In this document: one piece after another, positions 39,256-48,737 of the stretch
How positions within the stretch are numbered: the stretch's first letter is position 1
Layout of the letters: every line of letters starts with the position of its first letter
From: Polytrichum commune
Lineage: Eukaryota > Streptophyta > Polytrichopsida > Polytrichales > Polytrichaceae
DNA: 64,000 bases
Reading direction: 5' to 3'
NCBI GenBank assembly: GCA_950295325.1
Contig: OX485806.1
Coordinates: 29,824,001 to 29,888,000, forward strand
Translations under genes and position numbers: made by a program
Notes under the pieces: model-generated
Database searches by the model: none
Seen by the model: the letters and a program-made list of their open reading frames with translations, nothing else
What the model was told of the DNA's origin: nothing

Positions 39256-40224
39256 TTACTGATTGGCCAAGGACTCAAAGATGTTCTCCAAATGAGGCTT
39301 GATTTCTAAAGATTGTTCCCACGTAACTTTCTCCATGAACACCAAGTCTGGGATCCTGCTCTCGATATATGCCAATTGTTGAGAGTCAAACCCAATATTC
39401 TGTGCCGCAAGCACCACCATCTCAAGGTTGTATATGCGATCGCTGAGCAACAGACACTCCGTATATCTCTCTAGAGCAGTGGTCATGGTCGTTTGTAGTC
39501 TCATAAACTTACCCGTAACTTCATCAATCTCCGCAGCTAAGTAGTTAAACTCCTCATGAATTGTACGCTCTCCCATTGGGGGCTCCATCAGGCCTCTTTC
39601 CTCATCATGACGTTGTGCCAAATGACATGATTCCAACATCGCTGTGATTGGGAGGTTCTCCTCCCTATTGTCATAGACATGGTTCACCATTGCTTCTGAA
39701 TGAGGATGGAGTAGGTCATCTAAATGAGGTAGGATTTCTTGAGTGGCTTCCCACATAGTGTTCTCTATCAAGTACAAATCTGGTACACGTTGTTGGAGGA
39801 ACTCCACTTGTGGGATGGTGAGCCCTATATCAATAGTTGCATGCACCAATCTCCCAAGCATGTGTGCATCCATTCCAACCAAGCGGCATCCTTGATATCT
39901 ATCTAGAGCAGTGGTCATATTCGTTTGTAGTTGCATGAACCGTTCCATGCATACATCAATTTCATTGGCTAAGTTGATAAACTCGTCGTCCATACTTCTC
40001 ATTTCCATTGTAGGGTCTAACGGGCGATCCGGATCAACTGTTTGCAATCTCCGGATCCACTCCCCAAATCCAGTTGGCCGGGGAGCTGGGGAGGGGGCGG
40101 GACGCCCATCCACGACTTCCTGATTTGTACGAACACATGTGATTAATGCAGCAACATATAAGGGCAGATTAACAGGGTCCACACATCTGTAGCTACCGTG
40201 GACGTGTTTAGGCAAGACATACAT
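39256..40224 (-). CDS. Unknown protein exon with two homologous ~105-residue halves
   Basis: An open frame of 322 codons from an ATG at 40224; the real exon may start at ~40121, after the acceptor-like CAAATCAG. I do not recognise the family. Residues ~75-178 and ~213-318 are copies of each other: MDDEFINLANEIDVCMERFMQLQTNMTTALDRY in the first corresponds, in shorter matching pieces such as FNYLAAEIDEV and MRLQTTMTTALERY, to the second, and both contain a RVPDL/RIPDL then W(E) motif and an EI.PHL segment. It looks mostly alpha-helical and acidic, with a proline-rich N-terminus (PAPSPAPRPTG). It sits downstream of the next minus-strand ORF, inside the candidate transposon, and may be a late exon of the same transcript. 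Confidence 0.5.
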   Translation of the reverse strand: MYVLPKHVHGSYRCVDPVNLPLYVAALITCVRTNQEVVDGRPAPSPAPRPTGFGEWIRRLQTVDPDRPLDPTMEMRSMDDEFINLANEIDVCMERFMQLQTNMTTALDRYQGCRLVGMDAHMLGRLVHATIDIGLTIPQVEFLQQRVPDLYLIENTMWEATQEILPHLDDLLHPHSEAMVNHVYDNREENLPITAMLESCHLAQRHDEERGLMEPPMGERTIHEEFNYLAAEIDEVTGKFMRLQTTMTTALERYTECLLLSDRIYNLEMVVLAAQNIGFDSQQLAYIESRIPDLVFMEKVTWEQSLEIKPHLENIFESLANQ

Positions 40225-40272
40225 GCTTTATACATTACGACCAGTCATGCCAGTGTTTGGGCAAGACACGTA

Positions 40273-40480
40273 GGTTCCATACATTGGGAGCTTCCGTGTG
40301 AAGTATTGTTGCAAGACAAACAAGAACCATACATTGCGACCGGTCATCGAAGTGGTTGGGCAAGACAAATAGGTTCCATACATTGGGAGCTTCCGTGTGA
40401 AGTATTGTTGCAAGACAAACAGGAACCATACATTGGGAGCAATCATGCACTTGCGATTGAAGGACAAATAAGTTCCATAC
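40273..40480. repeat. Tandem repeat, ~99 bp period
   Basis: GGTTCCATACATTGGGAGC recurs at 40273 and 40372 (period 99), and a third, partial copy lies at ~40471. Each unit also contains GTGAAGTATTGTTGCAAGAC. It lies between the two minus-strand ORFs, probably in an intron. Confidence 0.8.
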
Positions 40481-40626
40481 ATTGGGAGCATGATTGACAT
40501 CTGTACCGACTTGGCGGAAAACAATGCATTGGGTAGTGGAAGTGTTTGGCCACCTTGTATATATCAAGTATTCCATTAACAACTGGGTACAATATGTATT
40601 CCCGCACACATTTGACACATGATGGT

Positions 40627-41106
40627 TCAACTTCTAGCATATTTAGGGTACAAACGGAAGATTTGTCCATCACAGGGAAGGCTCCCCTTTAGGGCATCTA
40701 AGGTGAGGCTAACCATTGGCGGACCGGGTTGAGGGGGTGTGATGTTGGCAAGGTCAGCCAATCCAGCCTGCAATAGATGGACACCTCTTGAATTAGGGCC
40801 TCGTGACTCGATAAGAGCAATTTGATGCTCGCGGGTAGCAAGGGGTCGCGGGGGGGTCATATTGACGTCAGCAACCTGCGCGTTCAAAACAATCGTTGGT
40901 ACTGTGGTAGTGACGGGTTGTGGGTCATATGTTTTGCCAATGCTCGCCAATCCAGCACGCAACATTTGAACACCCCTTGAATTAGGGCCCCTTGATTCAA
41001 TAAGAGAAATTTGGTACTCGCGTGTAGAGGTGGAGCGTACGATGGGCAACGTATCAGAAGGGGGTGCAGACTCTTCCACTGCGGGTTCCATGTTGAGATC
41101 AACACC
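40627..41106 (-). CDS. Unknown protein exon(s) with tandem 77-codon duplication
   Basis: The frame is open from 41106, directly after an acceptor-like GTGCAG, to a stop at 40627. It has no ATG at its 5' end, so it is an internal or terminal exon. Two copies of one unit start at 41106 and 40875 (period 231 bp, in frame). Both begin after a CAG acceptor-like triplet with V-D-x-N-M, and both contain LIESRGPNSRGV followed by LxAGLA. This looks like tandem exon duplication. The family is not recognised. Its neighbours on the same strand are the FCP1-like exon upstream and the repetitive ORF downstream, so the three could form one gene. Confidence 0.45.
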   Translation of the reverse strand, partial: GVDLNMEPAVEESAPPSDTLPIVRSTSTREYQISLIESRGPNSRGVQMLRAGLASIGKTYDPQPVTTTVPTIVLNAQVADVNMTPPRPLATREHQIALIESRGPNSRGVHLLQAGLADLANITPPQPGPPMVSLTLDALKGSLPCDGQIFRLYPKYARS

Positions 41107-41660
41107 CTGCACGGTGACAAAGGGACAAGCAGGCTCTGATTTACTAATTTACATTTTTGTCGCCATACATACATATGATTTGCAACTGAGCCTGATTTTA
41201 TGCCCCACACACACTGGTGCAGCTGAAGCACAATTCCATACACATTCACGAAAATTTATACAAATGAGCCTCAATTGGAAATGAAATGTGTGTTTGATAT
41301 TACAATAACATGTACACAATAACATTGTCAAAGTGTGAAATAACTTAAAATTACCATAGGGGATCCATGAGTCCATTGCGAGTGGTGCAAGTGGTCTTCA
41401 GAGTGACAGGTCTTCACTGGTGGCATCTCCAATGTCTTACTCGATTGTGAAATGTGTTTCGCCGCGATTAGACTGCGTGAATGCCCCGATGTCGGGCAGA
41501 CAAAAGCAGAGGGCGTGGAACTGGAAGGTGTGTACCCAACAGGAGGAAACTGGAGATACCATAAAATACAATGTTACATGCCATACAATACTACTTATTT
41601 ATTTCCTACTTCTAGTGGAGCGAGTTCTAGAGGTTGCAACTCAAGGTCCATTGAACCTAC

Positions 41661-42464
41661 TTATTTAGGTACTATTTCCATTGGCTTGAGTTCTACGGGT
41701 TGCAACTCGGGTCCATTGAACTTGTTGGATTGCATAACTGCCATCTTGACTGCATCGTTATGCGGTATAGGTTGTTGCCCAAATCTATGTCTGACCACAA
41801 AATCGCGTGTGTCAGACATTGGTGAGTAGTACAATGATTCAAAGAAAGGGAGGAGAACCTTCATCATGTCTGCGTCATGGACCCGATTATTTGTGAACAA
41901 ATTCGGAAATATACCACACTCGTCCGGATTGCAAACAGATTTGTAAGGGCAATCATCTACTAGAATGGTGTTTGACTCTGCAGCTGTAATCCTCCCAGAA
42001 TCGAAAGATATAGGTGGCCACCAAAACTTCCTGACCAAACTCTTCAAAAACAATGGAGCTGTTGGCTTCAAAGGGTTCGTCACGACATTGCCCCACATGT
42101 CCTTGAATGTGGTGCAATCCTCTTGGCCAAGTACTAAAGCTGGTTTTGGCAGCCCAGCAAATAGATACTCCACCACAAGGTCGACAGTTGATTTTTTCAT
42201 GGATGACCATATGCAAAGATGAAACATTGTGGACATCCGGTACCAAAACACCTTGTATCCCAATCTAGGGAGGACAACCTTGGGCCCTACCAAGGCAGGA
42301 AGTTTGTCCGCCGCACGATCGTGCATTACCCAAGTGGGGACAGTCCCCATATTGCTGTGACGGGGGGTACAGTGGCAAAATATGCCGTTTAAATCGAACA
42401 CCACAATGAACCTCTTGGCGGGCAATGCAGCAGGCGCCTGCCGACAAGAATCCAATGTGAGCTT
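41661..42464 (-). CDS. FCP1-homology (NIF/SCP-type) phosphatase-like exon
   Basis: Open from 42464, just after the acceptor TTTCAG, to TAA at 41661 (267 codons). There is no ATG near the beginning, so an upstream exon is missing or lies beyond the MITE at 42534. HAD-type FCP1 motifs are visible: FIVVFDLNG at ~19-27 (D24 as nucleophile; the second Asp of DxD is Asn26), CIWSSM at ~84-89 (motif II region), K near 131-139, and ILVDDCPYK at ~167-175 (motif III). FCP1-domain enzymes dephosphorylate Ser/Thr, classically the RNA polymerase II tail. DLNG in place of DLDE is, as I recall, found in plant FCP1-like paralogues, so activity is uncertain. The C-terminal ELQPVELKPME motif is repeated past the stop, suggesting truncation. 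Confidence 0.7.
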   Translation of the reverse strand, partial: KLTLDSCRQAPAALPAKRFIVVFDLNGIFCHCTPRHSNMGTVPTWVMHDRAADKLPALVGPKVVLPRLGYKVFWYRMSTMFHLCIWSSMKKSTVDLVVEYLFAGLPKPALVLGQEDCTTFKDMWGNVVTNPLKPTAPLFLKSLVRKFWWPPISFDSGRITAAESNTILVDDCPYKSVCNPDECGIFPNLFTNNRVHDADMMKVLLPFFESLYYSPMSDTRDFVVRHRFGQQPIPHNDAVKMAVMQSNKFNGPELQPVELKPMEIVPK

Positions 42465-42533
42465 CTGAAATTTGCTAAAATGAACTAAACAAAGAATGAC
42501 CTTGCAAATCTAGGCATGATAGAACAGACCATT

Positions 42534-42944
42534 CACGGGTAGATCACTCCATTGTCAAGTTGAACACCACGTGCGACCAAAAAAATCTTCTTTTGGTAAG
42601 TTGCACCACCAAAATGGGTCAAAATTTTATCAAATTTTTTTCATGAGTAGATATACACAATACCTATGACATAGTTAAAAGTGGTAACTAAATTTGATGA
42701 TTTGTTTTTTTTCATAAAACATACCATTTCTAACTAGAATGACACAGAATTGAACTAAAACAATTACTAAAGAAAATAAAGATGACTAAAAATTTCAAAA
42801 GAGTATACAAAAGATACTATCAATGGTTATGTATATGTAGAAAAAATGATCATAAATTTTAAAATTATATATGGCATGTAATATAGGGGTAGCAAACTTT
42901 GTCCGCACGTGGTGTCAACTTGACAATGAAGTGACCTCCCCGTG
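42534..42944. mobile_element. hAT-like MITE with perfect 8 bp target duplication
   Basis: Ends CACGGGTAGATCACTCCATT (left) and, reversed, CACGGGGAGGTCACTTCATT (right). The inverted match continues through TGTCAAGTTGA and CACCACGTGCG, ~42 bp in all. It is flanked on both sides by AGACCATT (42526-42533 and 42945-42952). An 8 bp duplication and CA(C/G)GG ends are the hAT signature. The interior is AT-rich and non-coding. It sits ~70 bp upstream of the FCP1-like exon. Confidence 0.93.
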
Positions 42945-42952
42945 AGACCATT

Positions 42953-43782
42953 AATGACTTGATTGTGCTGATTTGTAATCCACGTGTGGTATGCGAGACG
43001 TATGGGCGAACTCGAACGTGCATGGATTTATGGGCCCGGACCAATACCTCGTAGTGTATCGGATTGAATTCCCATCGAGCTCATGTATGGGGGCCTTTTA
43101 CACCCACCGTGATGGTTAGTAGGGGACTCAGGTTGATCACCTAGCACTTAGGACCCATGCGTTTAGAGCTTAATTAAAAGGGGAGAAGTTTGGTGCATGG
43201 TAGTATATATACGTCATTTATTGATTTCAAGATACCGTATAGTTAGTTAGAAAAATTGTACTGTTGCATAAATTGAGGGATATGTTTGTTGAAAAAACCC
43301 CACCCCTGAAAACCTCATCAAAGTCATTCAAAATGCATAGTGCCATGCGAACGAGCATGATAAATACACAAAATGCAAAAGCCACTAAAATGCAGAGGCA
43401 AATATCCTAGGGCTGACAAGATAAAAATGTGTCCTATAAAAACATCCATGATAGTGGATGAAGATGAACCATTTTCATTTGTCTATACCCTTGTACAAGG
43501 AACCAGTTGTCACATGTAGCTAGGTATAATTTCCCTCATTTTGTTTTTTCATGTGGAGAAGGCGGGGGGGGGGGGGGTCACTCCCATATTTTACAAAACT
43601 ATGTGAGAACCATATGGAGTCCACTTTGAAGTTGCTACATACAAATTATAAAACCTATATTTGTAACAATGACCAAGTTATATATTGAACTTTGCAATAC
43701 AAATAAATTAGGGTGGTTACAAATTGACCATGTTAGAGAAATTTCAAAACTAACATACCATAAGGTTAAGTAGGGTGGGGTG

Positions 43783-43816
<34 letters not shown>

Positions 43817-44536
43817 GCCCACACACTTTGGGAGAGACCTTAATCCCATCATCCCAAATATTGAGACTAATTTTATTTATAACATTCAATATTTCATGCA
43901 TAAAAGGAAACCCTTAGGGAAGGAGGAATGCCCTTCCCAAAATGCTAAAGAGGACTCATTTTCGCCCCATCTCTCTCAAGTGTAGTGTGGCTAAAAAGGG
44001 TGTGTGAACTCCTAGGGGTGTGGTAGTTTTGAGTGTGTTGTGATGGCCTGGTTAGGTTGTGATTACACAAGTGGTGTCGTGGCATGGCTAGGTTGTGAGT
44101 GGCTCTCTCTCTTTTTCCTTTGAAATGTTTTGAAGATTGCTTATAGAGTGTATGAATTTAGGGTTTAGGAACATGATGTGTGAGGAAGATACGTAGCACG
44201 CTAATGTCCAAGGGATTTTTGGGCATGATCGGTCAAAATGCTAGTGTTTGCAAGTCCAACCGGTTATTTCTCAAACTCAACTCTACAAGATCGGTAGCTT
44301 CAAAACATCAACGCCACCAAATGACCTTTGACGTTATTTCACAAGATCGATAATTATGTTGAAGCGTTGAACTTCAAACATTTATTTCTCAAACTCAACA
44401 TGTGCATTTGTAACTATTGGTCAGTTCTCCCGTATCATTTCAGCCGATCATGTGTGCGCTTCACTAAGGATAGATCTCTCTTCCCAATTGGATAGACGAT
44501 GATATTTTGCAATTCTCCCATATTTATTGGTGCTCA
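42953..44536. other. Non-coding region inside the candidate transposon
   Basis: No supported gene. It holds a G run (43564-43577), an AT microsatellite (43785-43813) and a 215 bp dispersed repeat (43570-43785) whose other copy lies at 53043-53255 in the same orientation. Confidence 0.5.
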
Positions 44537-44539
44537 TGA

Positions 44540-44858
44540 TAGTAGAAAATTATGTCCAAAAACACTGTAGCCAAAATCGGCTGAGATTCTTTTGACTAGC
44601 CTTATATGCAGTTGCTAAACAATTACATATATATTGTTTTACAACAACAATTTCATGACGTTTAGAGCGTGTAATATACCGTTGGAAAGGTGTTTTCAAG
44701 ACCTTTCCAACAATTTATTACACAAATACAAATTACTTAAAATTTTGGTTGCTTAACCAATAAACAAATATGCAGTGTTTAAGCAACTGTTGATCACGCT
44801 GGTCAAGATAACCGCAACCAATTTTGGTTGCGGTTGTTTTTGACATAATTTTCTACTA
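44540..44858. mobile_element. MITE with ~60 bp inverted repeats
   Basis: The ends read TAGTAGAAAATTATGTC and GACATAATTTTCTACTA, with more mirrored sequence inside (AACACTGTAGCCAAAAT versus AACCGCAACCAAAATT). It is flanked by TGA on each side (44537-44539 and 44859-44861). A small hairpin GTTGGAAAGGT/ACCTTTCCAAC lies in the middle. Confidence 0.8.
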
Positions 44859-44861
44859 TGA

Positions 44862-46616
44862 TGTGTCTATTTGAAAGTAGTTTGGTGAAAAGATACGATG
44901 TTGTTTTGCTAGTTAGTTGTAGTAGCTATTGGGATGCTAGAGTCTTCTTGTTAAAGCAAAACCCCAGAGAAGGGCCCTAGACTGCTCACTAATGTTTGAG
45001 CAGTGATTTCTCTCTATAAAATTAAAGTGGTAATAATATTAATATAATGGGTTGATAAATAGACTTGTGGAGCCACTTCACATGGGACGTCTACGTCATT
45101 TGTCTACGTCATGGTAGAATTGAAGTTCATGAAATTGGTTTCAAAGATCCAAAAAGCTGCTAGAGTTAATTTAAGGCCCCCTACCATGAAATCGATAGAA
45201 TACTTTGCTAACGTTTATTAAGTCCATGAAGTAGCTTGGAACCTTCATGAAATTGAGTTTGTACTTCTACGAAGTCATCTTACTAGGAGTATGGTTATTT
45301 ATCATTCTTGCGTCATCTGAGTCATCTGCCTCCGACAAAATTGAGGCACAGTTAGGAGGCACTGGCATTTTTGTCCATAAGGTACATACTAGGTCTTAAG
45401 TGGCACATTTTCCTAATTGGACACCTAATATATTTGATTGGACCAGGTATGCAGATCAATGAGGATCACAAAGCAAACATCATGAAGACACATGTTTAAA
45501 ATACAATGGATCGCGTCTTTCTTCCAATATTAATAACTAATCTACACTTGCTAGTGAACACAGTTCGGAGGATTTGTATATACATTAATTTCCACACAAT
45601 CCAACAAACATAGTTTGCTAAAATAGGTCATACTTTAATAGTTCGACATTTTAATTAGAAACGGAGTATTTGCTTCAATATAATGGAAACTTCAACATTT
45701 CAATTGGAAAGTTCGACATTTCAATTAGAAACTAACGTTGGGGATATGACCCCACGTAACTTCTTGATGATTACATATATAAGATGATACAATGGTTTTG
45801 CTTACATAACATATACCTAATCATCTTGTGCGATAGGTATTTATAATGTAGCCAGGGTAGCAAAGAAGAATCACAAAACCATCATGAAACTTGACTACAC
45901 GTGACCATGCTAATTGGGCCCGCAAAGCCAGTATGTCATTAACTATAGCCCATAGAGGCTTCAAAGCCATGCAATGCGATGTGCACAAGTAGTTTGTTCT
46001 AACTTGGTGAAATTTTAATATATAACTAATAATTGATTCCTATGCCGCCGTTCTTCATGACTTCCCACCCATCTGCATGCAAAGGGTAATTGTGCACCTT
46101 CCTGGAACAACCTTAATAATTCTCGGTGTAGCAATCTTAATAATTAAGCATGCAACACACACAAAGCACGGTAAATGGTTGTGGGCCCCATTAACTTCAC
46201 TTAAGTGCCCAAATTTGTGGGTGCAAAGCCGTTCTTCTTTGATGCCCATCATCACCCCTTACCATTGGCTCTTTTTCACTATACACGTTTGAAATGCATG
46301 AATATGGACTCAAGTCTATGGAGTAGGGTATTGTGCTAATTCAAGTAGTGGTAACACTTATTGATTCCACATAGGTTAGAAACTCGACCCCCTTTCGATG
46401 GGTGGCAACATCATCAAAGAGGCGCTAGACTAACGTATGCATGTGTTATTCAATAATTTCTCTTAATAGGACCCCCATAGTTGGTCGGTCCCTGGTTCAA
46501 CGAGGGTCAAAGAACAAATACCATAAAGACATGTTTTAGGGGAAGTGGACTACATCTTCAAATTTGATCAAACTACTCCATGTTCAACAATGAACACATT
46601 TGAGAGGATCTATGTA
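44862..46616. other. Non-coding region, nothing recognised
   Basis: AT-rich sequence without a supportable gene, RNA or repeat boundary. Short complementary open frames at 46055-46290 are shadows of each other. Confidence 0.45.
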
Positions 46617-46619
46617 GTG

Positions 46620-47006
46620 CCACCCTCTATAAATGTTACACCTATAAGTGTTAACCCTCTCTAAATGTTAACTTTCTTCTACTGCCCACATATTGCACAC
46701 TATAAATGTTAAACGAGTCAATTATTAACAAAATAGTACTCCCTTTGTAAATTTGACTCTGCAAATGTTAATGAATGAAATACAACCACAATATGGTTTT
46801 CACCAAAGAATCATTGATTCATACTTCACCCGTGATTTGTAAACTTTATTGAATAAAGTATTGATTGGGTTTGTATACATTCATAAACTTAACATTTGTA
46901 TATTGGTCAAAAAAGCAATTTACTAATTTTCTAATTGTTAATTATTAGCACCTTTATAAATGTTAACTTTGATCCACTCCCGAGGGTTAACATCTATAGA
47001 GGGTAG
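46620..47006. mobile_element. Probable MITE with CTACCCTCTATA-type ends
   Basis: Left end CCACCCTCTATAAATGTTA, right end (reversed) CTACCCTCTATAGATGTTA. Repeats of AAATGTTAAC occur in both halves. Target duplication not resolved. Confidence 0.6.
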
Positions 47007-47480
47007 ACTGTACACTCTAAATCTCGTTGTATCATGCCGTTGGCAATCAAAGGAAGGTAATGGAGAATGTACATTATAAGTACTATCAACTAGGGAGCAC
47101 ATCAGCTCGCCAAATGATCATTCTCTACTACCACACCTCAAACCATGATATCTCCTACAAGAGAGGACCCCGTACAATAGGGAGGGAAGCTTCAAATATT
47201 TTAGTACCCAAACTTAGTCTCCCACCAAACCAAATTGACACTACTATATAAGGTCCATACCTCCAACCGTTTGTGGCTCACTCTTCAAGCATTTCCATAT
47301 CTCATTGTTGCCATTCCATGCGTTCAGAACCCACACATGCTGGTTTTAGCAGGTGCCGGCCCAAGTAGCTCATGCTTTGCCTGAGCCACTGCTCCCCGAA
47401 AAAATATGCCCTACGTGTAGTACGTACAATTCCAGGATGCAAGCGTGTAGTCCGTACAATTGTACGGACCACTGCGATAG

Positions 47481-48272
47481 GGTGCCGAGGTTCCTCTCGG
47501 CCGAGAGGAACCTCCGTTGCCAAGGGCCAGCCTTGGATATCCAAGGCTCCTCTCGGCCGAGAGGAACCTAGAGGCCAGATTGTTACTGCACTTGAAAGAT
47601 TGATGTATGTGACATGGGCATTTCATGTGGGGAACATGAAGGACAACTTAGACCCTATCTCCAATGGAGATATTTTTTATAATTTGAACCTCGATCTTGA
47701 CTACATCAAATGTCTTCCAATGCAGTTGTACAGGAGTGAAGTTACACTCTCGGAACTGTGATTTCAAATTCCTATATGGGATCAGACAGGTCAACTAATA
47801 GCTCATTCGGCTAATTTTGTGATGGAACACCTGAAGGAGAGTAACAAATAGATAACATGGAGGCATAGCAGATTGTGCTTGTATAGTTCACCTAATTGAC
47901 TATCTTAATTTCCCAACCACGGGCTTGTGTAATTGCTATGTGGGCCTATATTGGGAGAAAGGGAATATAGACTTTGACCTGTCATACGTTTTGCATCTCA
48001 ACTCCAATTCTGGAAACTGCAACTGACCTAGAACTTGAAGTGATTGTCTCGCCGTATTGTATGGATAGAGGGTTTAGGGTTTTGTGGACAAGTATTATGT
48101 TTAGGGCCAGCCTTGGATATCCAAGGCTCCTCTCGGTCGAGAGGAACCTAGAGGATATCTAGGTTCCAAGGATATCTAGGCTCCAAGGAGGAACCTAGAG
48201 GCCAGATTCTGGATATCCAAGGCTGGCCCTTGGCAACGGAGGTTCCTCTCGGCCGAGAGGAACCTCGGCACC
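47481..48272. mobile_element. Foldback-type element with perfect 62 bp inverted ends made of nested palindromes
   Basis: 47481-47542 and 48211-48272 are perfect inverted repeats beginning GGTGCCGAGG. Each arm contains the palindrome AGGTTCCTCTCGG/CCGAGAGGAACCT (47488-47513) and part of AGCCTTGGAT/ATCCAAGGCT (47529-47548). A ~50 bp piece of the left end is repeated directly at 48105-48155. The interior is non-coding. No clear target duplication (flanks GCGATAG and ATTTTAG). It is nested in the candidate 13.8 kb element, ~470 bp upstream of the DUF7869-type gene. Confidence 0.8.
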
Positions 48273-48517
48273 ATTTTAGGTGTCACGTGTCAGGAGCAAC
48301 ACCCATAAATGAGAATGAATTTTTTAAATTTGTAGTCGAATCTTGGCAATTCGTTATGTTTAGTACTTCGAGTTAAGCATGGTTTAGGGTTTAGGCTATT
48401 TTAGGCTATTTATTACCTAAGGTTGTTGATACGAGTGGATGATCTATCATGTATTAATTGGGTGGAGTTGGTTCTGATGGGTAGTAGGACCAACAAACAC
48501 TCAGGGTAAAGCAGGTT

Positions 48518-48572
48518 CCACTCGGGCGAGTGGAACCTCAATTCAGAGCGTTTAGGGTTTAGGGTTTAAGTT
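48518..48572. repeat. Palindrome plus short interstitial telomere-like repeat
   Basis: AGGTTCCACTCGGGCGAGTGGAACCT-type palindrome (48520-48545, one central mismatch), a relative of the GGTTCCTCTCGG palindromes 1 kb away, is followed at ~48549 by TTTAGGGTTTAGGGTTTA. Confidence 0.65.
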
Positions 48573-48737
48573 TCTAGGTAAGACACGGTTAATAAAAGGC
48601 TATATTTTTGGTCATATTAATATAGATTTCGGATGCAAATGGGCTATCTATCAGGTTAGGTAGATATTGTGGTGTTAGTTCTTGGGCGAGGGGCAACATC
48701 TTTATTGGTTAATGAAGTTACGTGTGTTATCAGGGTA

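Noticed and set aside
40198-40630. Repeated array with ~99 bp period considered as CRISPR-like or as coding on the plus strand
   Set aside because: Only two full units plus a partial one, no unique spacers, plant context; frames in it are by-products of the tandem repeat.
48541-48572. TTTAGGG repeats as a chromosome end or interstitial telomere
   Set aside because: Only two to three units within TE-derived DNA; too short to imply a telomere fusion.
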